From Mesobacillus campisalis (GTDB lineage Bacteria; Bacillota; Bacilli; Bacillales; Cytobacillaceae): 64,000 nucleotides of DNA. The notes under the pieces were generated by a model that worked only from the letters and a program-made list of their open reading frames with translations, was not told the DNA's origin and did no database searches. The position numbers and the translations under genes are program-made. The DNA lies in contig NZ_LAYY01000006.1 of the NCBI RefSeq assembly GCF_000986785.1, forward strand, positions 124,001 to 188,000. Direction: 5' to 3'. How positions within the stretch are numbered: position 1 is the stretch's first letter; each line of letters begins with the position of its first letter. Below, in pieces: positions 25,945 to 34,511 of the stretch.

Positions 25945-27225
25945 ATGAAATTAGTAACAATAGGATTAGGTTATATCGGGCTGCCAACATCTATTATGTT
26001 TGCAAAGCACGGAGTAGACGTAGTAGGTGTTGACGTCAGTACCGATGTAGTAATGTCTTTGAATTCTGGTAGAATTCATATTGAGGAACCCGGTTTACAG
26101 GAAGCCTTAACAGAAGTAATTGAAAAAGATAAATTCCGTGCAGCTCTTACTCCTGAAAAAGCTGATGCTTTTATTGTTGCCGTTCCCACTCCGAATAACG
26201 ATGACTTGCATAAATCTTGTGATTTGACTTACGTATTAAGCGCAGTTAATAGTGTCATTCCATATCTCGAAAAAGGTAATGTTCTAATTGTAGAATCTAC
26301 GATTGCACCTAGAAGTATGGATGATTTTGTGAAACCTGCAATTGAAGCTGCGGGGTTTGTTGTGGGCAAAGATTTATTCCTAGTTCACTGCCCAGAACGT
26401 GTTTTGCCTGGTCAAATTCTTCATGAGCTAATTTATAATAACCGTATTGTAGGTGGGATTACTCCTGCATGTACTGAAGCAGGTGCAAAAGTATATGGGA
26501 CTTTTGTACAAGGAGAAATCATTAAAACAACTGCTAAAACGGCTGAGATGTCTAAATTAATGGAAAATACATTCCGCGATGTTAACATTGCTCTCGCTAA
26601 CGAGCTAACAAAAGTATGTAATGAATTGGAAATCAATACATTGGAAGTAATTGAAATGGCAAACAAGCATCCGAGGGTTAACCTTCACTATCCAGGTCCT
26701 GGCGTAGGCGGACATTGTCTTGCTGTTGATCCTTATTTCATTGTAGCAAAGGCTCCAGAGACAGCTCAAATCATTGACTTGGCTCGTACTGTAAACACAA
26801 GCATGCCGCACTATGTTGTTGAAAACGTAAATGCGCTAATGGAGCAGGTTAACGGTAAATCTGTTACTTTATTTGGTCTTACGTATAAAGGGAATGTTGA
26901 TGATATTAGAGAAAGCCCAGCAATGGAAATTTATGAACTTCTAGAAAATGAGGCAAAATTCGAAGTCAGAGCTTTTGATCCTCACGTAGAAGGAAGTATC
27001 GTGATTAAAGATATAGAAGAGGCTGTATCAAATTCGGATATGGTGGTTATTCTGACAGATCATAATGAATTTAAAGAACTAGATTTTGGTAAACTAGAAG
27101 GAATGTCGAATAAGATGATCTTCGATACCAAGAATATTGTTCAAAATCGTTCAGAGGACTTTGAATATATTAACTTTGGCAACCTCTTTCAATTTACTAA
27201 AAAGGCTTTGGTTCATACAAACTAA
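25945..27225 (+). CDS. wecC: UDP-N-acetyl-D-mannosamine dehydrogenase
   Basis: A 426-residue nucleotide-sugar dehydrogenase. The NAD-binding GLGYIGLP lies at 7-14, the catalytic Lys204 in AEMSKLMEN and the nucleophile Cys258 in GVGGHCLAVDPY. The pattern VHCPERVLPG and the GVGGHC block favour the UDP-ManNAc (WecC/CapL) group over UDP-glucose dehydrogenase. It would oxidise UDP-ManNAc from MnaA to UDP-ManNAc uronic acid, giving an acidic sugar for the cassette polymer. AGGAGG before ATG. Its end is marked by a hairpin. Confidence 0.88.
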   Translation: MKLVTIGLGYIGLPTSIMFAKHGVDVVGVDVSTDVVMSLNSGRIHIEEPGLQEALTEVIEKDKFRAALTPEKADAFIVAVPTPNNDDLHKSCDLTYVLSAVNSVIPYLEKGNVLIVESTIAPRSMDDFVKPAIEAAGFVVGKDLFLVHCPERVLPGQILHELIYNNRIVGGITPACTEAGAKVYGTFVQGEIIKTTAKTAEMSKLMENTFRDVNIALANELTKVCNELEINTLEVIEMANKHPRVNLHYPGPGVGGHCLAVDPYFIVAKAPETAQIIDLARTVNTSMPHYVVENVNALMEQVNGKSVTLFGLTYKGNVDDIRESPAMEIYELLENEAKFEVRAFDPHVEGSIVIKDIEEAVSNSDMVVILTDHNEFKELDFGKLEGMSNKMIFDTKNIVQNRSEDFEYINFGNLFQFTKKALVHTN

Positions 27226-27239
27226 TTAAAAAACAATTT

Positions 27240-27288
27240 AAGAGTGTTGTTGGAAAGATATTGTTTTTCTAGCAACACTTCTTTATTT
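27240..27288 (+). terminator. Hairpin after the dehydrogenase gene
   Basis: AAGAGTGTTGTT pairs with AGCAACACTTCTT around a 23-base loop, followed by TATTTTA. A partial terminator is likely, since the same-strand genes continue 40 bases later. Confidence 0.55.
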
Positions 27289-27327
27289 TAATGGCGGAAA
27301 ATTCTTAAATTCTAGGAGTCGAGCATA

Positions 27328-28506
27328 ATGAAAAAACCTTTAGATCGGATTTCAGAAGCATACTTTGGGGAACTAGGAGATGAGTTTGCTGAAAAAGTAC
27401 GAAGCCGTATCCACTGGATATGCGAGAATGCAAAAGGTGAATCTATTTTGGATGTCGGTTGTTCCCAAGGCATAACTTCAATTATTCTTGGCAGGGAAGG
27501 GAAAACAGTACTAGGAATAGATTTAATCGAGGATGCTATTAATTATGCAAACCATATGCTCTCTAAAGAGGAAAGGCCAACTAGGGAATGCGTAAAATTC
27601 AAATCAGCAAACTTTATGAGCTTCAATTTTGAAAATCAATTATTTGATACCATAATTTTTGGAGAAGTACTTGAGCATTTAACAGACCCTCAGCGTTTTT
27701 TAAATAAAGCGGAGACGTTACTAAATAAGAATGGATCAATAATCATTACATTGCCATTTGGAATTAATAACTATTTTGATCATAAGAAAACTTACTATCT
27801 AATGGATATATTAAAACTACAAGGAGAAAACTTGGTTATCCAGGAAGTAAAGTTTTTGGGGAAATGGATTGGCATAACTCTTAAGAAAAGAGAGAAAGAT
27901 ACTAATCCACTAAATATTAGTCACGATTTGTTAAGTAGATTGGAAAATGCATTCTATCAGATTGAAAAAGATCTTGTAGCAAATATTGATACATTTAAAA
28001 ATACGGCAATCTCCTCAGAACAGAATGATAAAATTGAAGCAGAAATAGATAATTTAAAAATACTCCTTTTAAATAAGGATAATGAAATAAAAGGTTTACT
28101 GGAATCATTAGAAAATAGAGAAAAAGAAATTCTTTCTTTAAAAAATAATAATATTACTATTAAAGATTTAAATGAAGCCCAAAGACTAGCTTTAATTGAA
28201 AAAAAAGAAAAAATTAAAGTTCAAGAAGAGTTACTTAAGTCATATGAAAAAGAAGAGAGGCTATTACATTCCCACCTTAACCTTTTAGAGCTCGAAAATG
28301 AGTTAGTAATTGCAAAGAAAGAAAAAGTCAAGGTTCAAGAAGAATTACTAAAATCATATGAAAAAGAAGAACACCTTTTAAAGGCTTACCAAAAGCTTTT
28401 GAAAAAATATTCTTCCTTAAGTGAGTCCAAGCTAGGAAAAATAACATTGGCTTACTGGAGAAAAAGGAGCGGCAAAAAGAGAAAAGTCGGGGGTAAGTTA
28501 CGTTGA
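27328..28506 (+). CDS. SAM-dependent methyltransferase with C-terminal coiled coil
   Basis: The first 210 residues are a class I methyltransferase with motif I LDVGCSQGI (41-49), an acidic GIDLIED end of strand 2 and FGEVLEHLTDP (motif IV region). The rest (about 215-370) is a Lys/Glu-rich coiled coil in which KVQEELLKSYEKEE occurs twice about 42 residues apart, an internal duplication also visible in the DNA near 28215 and 28330. Coiled coils fused to methyltransferases act as chain-length rulers in some O-antigen systems (WbdD), so an end-capping role on the glycan is possible but unproven. The end is basic (KKRKVGGK). AT-rich. Confidence 0.8.
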   Translation: MKKPLDRISEAYFGELGDEFAEKVRSRIHWICENAKGESILDVGCSQGITSIILGREGKTVLGIDLIEDAINYANHMLSKEERPTRECVKFKSANFMSFNFENQLFDTIIFGEVLEHLTDPQRFLNKAETLLNKNGSIIITLPFGINNYFDHKKTYYLMDILKLQGENLVIQEVKFLGKWIGITLKKREKDTNPLNISHDLLSRLENAFYQIEKDLVANIDTFKNTAISSEQNDKIEAEIDNLKILLLNKDNEIKGLLESLENREKEILSLKNNNITIKDLNEAQRLALIEKKEKIKVQEELLKSYEKEERLLHSHLNLLELENELVIAKKEKVKVQEELLKSYEKEEHLLKAYQKLLKKYSSLSESKLGKITLAYWRKRSGKKRKVGGKLR

Positions 28507-28628
28507 ATAAAGCATCCGTCCAACAAAGGTTAAATACTATAAGGAAACTGAAAGACAAACTTAGAGAAGATATTGAAAAAGAAAAAATAGAGCTAAAAAA
28601 AGCAGTGCAAAAAGGTAAAGTTTCTTAG
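28503..28628 (+). CDS. 41-residue peptide resembling the head of the next glycosyltransferase
   Basis: TTG at 28503 overlaps the methyltransferase stop; GGGGG lies about eight bases upstream. The product MNKASVQQRLNTIRKLKD (continuing KLREDIEKEKIEL) aligns without gaps to the first 30 residues of the 898-residue protein that begins at 28696 (DNKSIEQRLETIKKLKIK). It is a lone coiled-coil helix. Either a truncated duplicate left by recombination or a small docking peptide made on purpose. Translational coupling and an intact frame make expression plausible. Confidence 0.6.
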   Translation: MNKASVQQRLNTIRKLKDKLREDIEKEKIELKKAVQKGKVS

Positions 28629-28695
28629 TCTTGATAAGATTTAATCTTACTTTAACTGTTTGTACTCAGTAGAATTTTTTCGTGGAGGGCTTTAG

Positions 28696-31392
28696 GTGGA
28701 TAACAAAAGTATTGAACAAAGATTAGAGACTATAAAAAAACTAAAGATTAAATTGATGGAGGATATCGAAAGGGAAAAGAATTCTCTACTGAATTTTAAA
28801 ACTCCAAAAAACGGCTCTACCGATGCAGTGTCTCTACCTGTAAAGAATAAGGGAACAGCTCAGACTTCAGACCCCAATAAGAAGCGGGAATACATCCAAT
28901 TACGAAATAAAGTTAGTGACAAAAACTTCTTTAGTAAGATTAAACCCCTTCTAGAACAAATTCCTGAAAGCAATGGAAGTAGATATTACAAAAAAATTGA
29001 CGCGAATATTGGCATAATAGCGGACGAATTCTTATTTAATGCTTATAAAGGTATTGCCAACTTCCATTATATTACAAGGGAGAATTTTAAAAGCTATAGT
29101 GGTAAATTAGATGTTTTCATGATTGTCTCTACATGGAAGGGACTTAACATGGAGTGGAAGGGATTGGGAAATCCCAACATAAGAAAACATAGAGATGATT
29201 TATATAAAATTATAGATTTTTATCGAAAACAGGGTACTAAAATCGTATTCTATTCTAAAGAAGATCCTGTAAACTATGATATTTTTATTGATATTGCAAA
29301 GAAATGTGATTATATTTTTACAACTGCAGAAGAAAAAATAGCTGATTACCAAAAAGATTGTAAAAATAGCAAGGTTTATGTACTAGACTTTGGAATTAAC
29401 CCAACCTATCATAACCCCATTGGAATTAAAAAGTTCCCTAAACAAAAGGAAGTTTTATTTACTGGATCGTGGTATGAAAAATATCCACATCGACAAGTAG
29501 ATACCAGAATTCTTTACGATGGCGTTATTGAAGGCAATAAAGACTTAAAAATTATAGACAGAAATTATGAGTTAAACTTAGAGGCTTACTTTTTTCCAAA
29601 AGAGTATCTTAAATATGTTTCACCATCTATAGACCACCACTACTTACAAAGGCTGCATAAACTATTTGATTGGGCTATCAATTTAAATACTGTAAAAGAA
29701 AGCAATACAATGTTCGCAAATAGAGTATACGAACTTCAAGCCTTAGGAAATATCCTGCTGTCAAACTATAGTGTAGGTGTAAATAACAAATTTCCGAATG
29801 TATTCTTAATTAATAACAAAAACGAAATAAAAGATATATTTAATGGCTTTTCAGAAGAGGATGTTTTTAATCACCAAGTTCAAGGAATTCGAAGGGTAAT
29901 GTCCTATGAAACAAGTTATCATAGGATTGAAGAGATGCTCGAAAAAATCGGGTATGAAGTAAGGGTACAAAAGAGAAAAGTCGCTGTTTTAATCGACAGA
30001 AAAAACCAACAAATTCAGGAAATGTTTAACCAGCAATCCTACAAAAATAAAGAGCTAATTCTAATCAAAGATTTTTCTGATAAGAAAAAGCAGGAATTTG
30101 ATTTCATTACTTTTTTTAAAGAAGGTAATCATTATGGGGAATTTTATTTAGAAGATATGATTAATGGTTTCAAATATACGGATTCTAATTATGTCACTAA
30201 GGACGCTTATTATGATGGTAATAGGCTGAATAACGGCATCGAATTTGATTATATTGATACAATTAAGGATAAAACTCGTACTGTCTTTTCTAGTCAATCT
30301 TTTACTTTAAAAGAGCTGCTGGACTTAGATGTTTCTAAAAAATACCCAGGTGGATTCAGTATTGATCGATTTGAGTTTAATACTCAAACACAAAAATCAA
30401 TTGAGAAGTCACGGGATTATAAATTATCTGTTATCGTAGCTAGCTACAATAATGGTGACCATCTATTAAATAAATGCTTTAATAGCCTAAAAAGAAGCAG
30501 TATTTTTAAGGATATGGAGATTATAATCGTTGACGATGGGTCAACTGATAATTATACACCTATGATTGTTCACCGGTTAACTAGAGAACATACTAATGTT
30601 AAAGCTTTCTTCTATAACGACGGAGGAAGTGGAAGTGCTTCAAGACCAAGAAATAAGGGATTTGAGCTGGCAACAGCCCCTTATATTACGTATTTGGATC
30701 CGGATAATGAAGCAATTAACGATGGTTATTATAAGCTCTATAAAGAGATACAAAAAAAGAAATATGATATGGTAGTCGGTAACATGGTCAAACTCGATAC
30801 TAAAGAAGCAGACTTTGATTACTATAAAACAGCTATCCATTTTAACGGTAGTGACGTTATTTCAAAAAATGTAAAAGATTATTTAGTTAGCAGTCAATTT
30901 AAAGCAATGAGTATACAAGCATTAATCTTTAAACGAGAGATAATTAGTGAGAATTCCCTTGAAATGGTTGAAGGAGCAGCTGGAGAGGATACCCTTTTCT
31001 TCCATGAGCTGTTATTAAATTCTAAAAAAACCAAAGTAATTAATTTACCAATTCACATTTACTATGCAGCTGTTTCGGGCTCAACGGTGAATACTATCTC
31101 CAAAAGATTTTTTGAAAAATATTACTTACTAGAACAAACGCGTGTAAAAGTCTTAAAGGAACAAGGGTTGTTAGAGGCTTTCCTAGATAAACGCTTCGAT
31201 TTTTATTTTAAAAATTGGTATTTAGTTAAATTGAAGAGTGTTAAGGAAGAAGAAGCCATTGAATCAATAAAAATCCTAACAAAAATTTATGATTTTTATC
31301 GTGATGAATTTACTCCAAAAGATCCAGATGTAATTCTGTTCCAACAACTCTCAGCTGAAAATAAGTATGAAGAGATTAAAAACAGTTTATAA
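28696..31392 (+). CDS. Two-domain glycosyltransferase: CgeB-like GT-B plus GT2
   Basis: An 898-residue cytosolic protein, GTG start after GGAGG. Residues 1-35 are a short coiled coil. Residues about 90-430 resemble the CgeB/DUF3880 group with a Glyco_trans_1_2 end (VLFTGSWYEKYPHRQ, then FANRVYELQALGNILLSNY). A linker follows, then a GT2 domain from about 575 (KLSVIVASYNNGDHLLNKC, IIIVDDGSTDNY, a DPDN metal motif near 667 and the acidic EGAAGEDTLFF). Two active sites suggest it adds two different sugars of the repeat unit. It sits at the centre of the AT-rich cassette. Confidence 0.82.
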   Translation: MDNKSIEQRLETIKKLKIKLMEDIEREKNSLLNFKTPKNGSTDAVSLPVKNKGTAQTSDPNKKREYIQLRNKVSDKNFFSKIKPLLEQIPESNGSRYYKKIDANIGIIADEFLFNAYKGIANFHYITRENFKSYSGKLDVFMIVSTWKGLNMEWKGLGNPNIRKHRDDLYKIIDFYRKQGTKIVFYSKEDPVNYDIFIDIAKKCDYIFTTAEEKIADYQKDCKNSKVYVLDFGINPTYHNPIGIKKFPKQKEVLFTGSWYEKYPHRQVDTRILYDGVIEGNKDLKIIDRNYELNLEAYFFPKEYLKYVSPSIDHHYLQRLHKLFDWAINLNTVKESNTMFANRVYELQALGNILLSNYSVGVNNKFPNVFLINNKNEIKDIFNGFSEEDVFNHQVQGIRRVMSYETSYHRIEEMLEKIGYEVRVQKRKVAVLIDRKNQQIQEMFNQQSYKNKELILIKDFSDKKKQEFDFITFFKEGNHYGEFYLEDMINGFKYTDSNYVTKDAYYDGNRLNNGIEFDYIDTIKDKTRTVFSSQSFTLKELLDLDVSKKYPGGFSIDRFEFNTQTQKSIEKSRDYKLSVIVASYNNGDHLLNKCFNSLKRSSIFKDMEIIIVDDGSTDNYTPMIVHRLTREHTNVKAFFYNDGGSGSASRPRNKGFELATAPYITYLDPDNEAINDGYYKLYKEIQKKKYDMVVGNMVKLDTKEADFDYYKTAIHFNGSDVISKNVKDYLVSSQFKAMSIQALIFKREIISENSLEMVEGAAGEDTLFFHELLLNSKKTKVINLPIHIYYAAVSGSTVNTISKRFFEKYYLLEQTRVKVLKEQGLLEAFLDKRFDFYFKNWYLVKLKSVKEEEAIESIKILTKIYDFYRDEFTPKDPDVILFQQLSAENKYEEIKNSL

Positions 31393-31498
31393 ATGCAGGG
31401 GGTACATTTGTACCCCTTTATAGTTGGAAGGAAAGAAGCTTATTTATTTATCACAAACATATCCAATGAAAAACCTAAAAGCATAAGGGAGCTTTACT

Positions 31499-32230
31499 AT
31501 GATTAAAATTGATATATTAGGTAGCTGTGTAACGCGTGATGCTTTTGCTTTTACAGAGAATAACTTCCAAGTTAATAAATATTTTGCGAGAACATCATTG
31601 GTAAGTCTTTATTCACCTCCTTTGAACATTTCTAAGGAGGAGATAAATCTAGCATCAAAGTTTCAAAAAGAAATTGTTTTTTCAGACATAACCAAACAGT
31701 TTCCTAAGTATGTTGAAAATAAGAGTGCAGACTATTTGTTAATAGATTTTATTGATGAACGCGTAAGTATAATGGAAGTAACAAAAGATACATATATAAC
31801 GGTTTCAAACGAGTTTATTAAATCTGGGCTTAAAGAAAAATATAAAAGTTCGAAGATTCTTCCAAGGAAGGAATTCCATAAGGGGTTATGGGAGGAAAAA
31901 GCGGACTTGTTTATCGAACAATTAGGAAAATATTATAGTGCCAATAAAGTAATTTTACATAAAGCCTTTTGGAAAACTAGATATAAAGATAAAAATGGGG
32001 AAGTAATTGAATTTAATAATGTTGAGGAAATTAAATTTAATAATAACCTGCTTGATAAATATTATAACTATTTAGAGCAAAATGTTCCTGGCATTAATGT
32101 AATAGATTTAGGAAATAGATATCTTGCTTCAGAAAAACATAAGTGGGGATTAGCTCCTTATCATTATGAAACATTTTATTACAAAGAATTTATGGATATA
32201 TTAACTAGTTTGGTAAGTATGAAGGTATAG
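31499..32230 (+). CDS. DUF6270-type protein
   Basis: A 243-residue protein beginning KIDILGSCVTRDAF, the signature I associate with DUF6270, often found among glycosyltransferase and teichoic acid genes. A conserved late block, GLAPYHYETFYYKEF, is near the C-terminus. The N-terminal GSC-x-RD and a late His could form a hydrolase-like site resembling SGNH enzymes, which would fit trimming or acylation of a glycan, but the function is unknown. No signal peptide, so it acts in the cytosol. Downstream is a convergent terminator. Confidence 0.72.
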   Translation: MIKIDILGSCVTRDAFAFTENNFQVNKYFARTSLVSLYSPPLNISKEEINLASKFQKEIVFSDITKQFPKYVENKSADYLLIDFIDERVSIMEVTKDTYITVSNEFIKSGLKEKYKSSKILPRKEFHKGLWEEKADLFIEQLGKYYSANKVILHKAFWKTRYKDKNGEVIEFNNVEEIKFNNNLLDKYYNYLEQNVPGINVIDLGNRYLASEKHKWGLAPYHYETFYYKEFMDILTSLVSMKV

Positions 32231-32244
32231 TATAAAACAAAAAC

Positions 32245-32281
32245 ATAGGCTTGCGGTCAGTAAAGGGACCTGCAAGCCTAT
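32245..32281. terminator. Bidirectional terminator between convergent genes
   Basis: ATAGGCTTGC and GCAAGCCTAT pair perfectly, extended inside by GGTC/GACC with one bulge. It separates the DUF6270 gene from the minus-strand hydrolase gene. Confidence 0.75.
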
Positions 32282-32294
32282 AATGTAACAGGAG

Positions 32295-33269
32295 TTACTC
32301 AACATTAAATTTATTTGTTTCAGCAACTATCATGCCTGATGGGCTTTTTGCAAAGGCTTTAACAGAATAGTTTCCTGTTTCGAGTCCTTTTATTGTAAAA
32401 GTATTGTCACCCGAATAGTCTCTAAAGTGTATTCTTTCATTGTCTTTATAAAGATAGAAAGCAAATTTATCTTGATTAGATGCTGTTGTTAACACGTACG
32501 TTCGATTAATAGAGTTGTGTGTTGGTAACTCTTGTAGTGAACGAATGATTGGATAATTAAAGGTTTTGCTGATTCTCTCCTTTAAAATAGGAGGAAAATG
32601 AACACTTACATCGTTATGTTCACTATAATTTCCAAGATCTAATTCAAAAGAAAAATCCTCTTCAACAAGTAATTTAACTAGTGGCTTTACGTGTGAATGA
32701 TAATGATATTCTCCTTTTCCAAGGTGTATAAAAATATCTGGCCTATGAACTGATTCTCTGATCATTTTAGTCATTATGCTGTTCAAGTATTCGCAGTCTT
32801 CTTCTCCAGAACCCCCAGCTATAAAGGAAGCGATGTTTTGGGATTTAGTTCTTTTAAGTAAGTAATCCCCAAGATAATATTGGGGAGATGCAGCTATAAT
32901 TTGGGTAAATCCATATTTAATGCCGTAATATAAGGATGCATATCCCCCTTTACTAGAGCCACAAGCTAAAATATTTGTTATACCATTTTCTTTAGCTATA
33001 AAGTTAATTAGGGAAATAACCGAACGTTCGATTGCGTAATCTTGATTCTCAGCTAAATAATAGCTTGCCCTGCAACCAAAATCATCTAAAATAAATAATT
33101 TATTACAATTATACCCTTCCAATGTCCTAACATAATTATAGGCTGGATTCTTGCCAATAGGGGGAATCCCGGAAAAAACAACGACTAAATTTGGAGTAGG
33201 TTTGTGTGACTTGAAAAGTATATATTTAACATCTCTTTCACCCTTGAAAACCTTTTCGTTTTTAAACAT
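32295..33269 (-). CDS. Alpha/beta hydrolase-like protein (Asp2-like fold) with C-terminal beta domain
   Basis: A 324-residue protein. The nucleophile elbow is ACGSSKGGYASLYYG, with Ser106 as the likely nucleophile (G-S-S-K-G), and candidate acid/His residues lie near 200-228 (EHNDVSVHF). This resembles the Asp2-like group of glycan O-acetyl transferase/esterases found with glycoprotein and capsule loci. The last 75 residues (FYLYKDNERIHFRDY then GLETGNYSVKAFAK) look like a Y_Y_Y or fibronectin-type beta domain. No signal peptide. It is transcribed against the rest of the cassette, together with a 55-residue protein gene. Confidence 0.68.
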   Translation of the reverse strand: MFKNEKVFKGERDVKYILFKSHKPTPNLVVVFSGIPPIGKNPAYNYVRTLEGYNCNKLFILDDFGCRASYYLAENQDYAIERSVISLINFIAKENGITNILACGSSKGGYASLYYGIKYGFTQIIAASPQYYLGDYLLKRTKSQNIASFIAGGSGEEDCEYLNSIMTKMIRESVHRPDIFIHLGKGEYHYHSHVKPLVKLLVEEDFSFELDLGNYSEHNDVSVHFPPILKERISKTFNYPIIRSLQELPTHNSINRTYVLTTASNQDKFAFYLYKDNERIHFRDYSGDNTFTIKGLETGNYSVKAFAKSPSGMIVAETNKFNVE

Positions 33270-33305
33270 GTCTACCTCCTGAATATTAAAGACTGGGACC
33301 TAAAA

Positions 33306-33473
33306 TTAAAAATTAGTACTTTTAGTATCAGAACTGTGCCTCTCTTTACAAATGTTAAGCTGGTGCTCTTGGTGTTTTATAAAATTAATGATATTTGTAA
33401 TTTGTTTTTTGTCTACTTCTAAGCTTTCTGACCTAATATGCTCCAAAATGTGTAATACTTCATTTATTTTCAT
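33306..33473 (-). CDS. 55-residue small protein, partner of the hydrolase gene
   Basis: ATG at 33473 has ACAGGAGA seven to eight bases upstream. The frame runs 55 codons: MKINEVLHILEHIRSESLEV, then a helical KKQITNIINFIKHQEHQL segment and a polar tail. It ends 36 bases before the hydrolase start on the same strand, so the two form an operon. The shape suggests two amphipathic helices. No family recognised. Confidence 0.65.
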   Translation of the reverse strand: MKINEVLHILEHIRSESLEVDKKQITNIINFIKHQEHQLNICKERHSSDTKSTNF

Positions 33474-33582
33474 AAGTTTCTCCTGTCGGATATTGATATT
33501 GTTATTTTATTATTATTGTAGTCAATCTTCAATATAAATAAAAACTTCCATTAAAGGGATAATTGGAAACTGTTCCAAGGTG

Positions 33583-33610
33583 TTTGCATCGCGAAATATT
33601 ATGTTATAAT
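33583..33610 (+). promoter_or_regulatory. Promoter of the cassette tagGH pair
   Basis: TTTGCA (33583-33588) and TATAAT (33605-33610) with a 16-base spacer, about 80 bases before the permease gene and divergent from the small-protein/hydrolase pair. Expression of the exporter is therefore independent of the upstream glycosyltransferases. Confidence 0.6.
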
Positions 33611-33692
33611 TTGTAGGTTGTTATACTTGATATTTTTCAAATTTAAAAAGTTACTTTATCAACATGAATGATAATAAAAGGAAGATTTATAT

Positions 33693-34496
33693 ATGAAAGC
33701 AATTTTGGAAATTCTAAGAGAACAAGTGTTAAACTTTCATTTGATTTTTAGGTTAGCGTCCTATGATATTAAAGGAAAATATCAATCTCATTATTTAGGA
33801 GCAGCTTGGCAGTTCTTAAGCCCGGCACTCCAAATATTAGTTTATTGGTTTGTTTTTGGTATGGGGATTAGAGGGGGGAACCCAATAGACGGAGTTCCTT
33901 TTATTATTTGGTTGTTAATAGGATTAATACCTTGGTTTTTTATTAGTCCTTCTATTATACAAGGATCTAATAGCGTTTATACTAAGGTAAGCATGGTGGC
34001 AAAAATGAAATTTCCTGTTAGTGTTTTACCTTCAATTGTAATTTTAAGTAACGCTATTAATTTTTTAATAATGCTTACTTTCTTAGGAGTCATCTTAATC
34101 ATTTATGGTGTTAATCCAGGCTTGTATATCTTACAGTTACCATATTATCTTATTAGCTTGTTTTTATTCTTATTTTCAGTAACATTATTATTTTCAACAA
34201 TAGCAACAATTATTAGGGACTTTCAAATTGTCCTTCAGTCTTTAATGAGAATGATGCTTTATGTTACACCAGTTTTATGGGATATGGGAAATTTACCTTC
34301 GTTCTTGCTTAATTTGTTAAAATTAAATCCTTTATACTATTTAATAGAGGGATTTAGAAATACTTTCTTGGCTAGGCAATGGTTTTTTGAAGATTGGATA
34401 TACATGCTTTATTTTTGGGTAACTGTACTTCTTATTCTGTTTTTAGGAACATTTCTTCATATTAGATTTAGAAAAAAGTTTGTTGATTATCTATAA
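33693..34496 (+). CDS. tagG: Polysaccharide/teichoic acid export permease, TagG type (cassette copy)
   Basis: A 267-residue ABC-2 type permease with six helices. Family blocks: YKGKYQSHYLGAAWQFLSPA-like start (here DIKGKYQSHYLGAAWQFLSP), WFVFGMGIRGG, and the late LKLNPLYYLIEGFRN. It forms the channel of the flippase that moves undecaprenyl-linked glycopolymer across the membrane. The tagH gene follows after 15 bases. Paralogous to the permease at 50550 but clearly diverged and AT-rich. Confidence 0.9.
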   Translation: MKAILEILREQVLNFHLIFRLASYDIKGKYQSHYLGAAWQFLSPALQILVYWFVFGMGIRGGNPIDGVPFIIWLLIGLIPWFFISPSIIQGSNSVYTKVSMVAKMKFPVSVLPSIVILSNAINFLIMLTFLGVILIIYGVNPGLYILQLPYYLISLFLFLFSVTLLFSTIATIIRDFQIVLQSLMRMMLYVTPVLWDMGNLPSFLLNLLKLNPLYYLIEGFRNTFLARQWFFEDWIYMLYFWVTVLLILFLGTFLHIRFRKKFVDYL

Positions 34497-34511
34497 ACCT
34501 GGAGGCTTACA

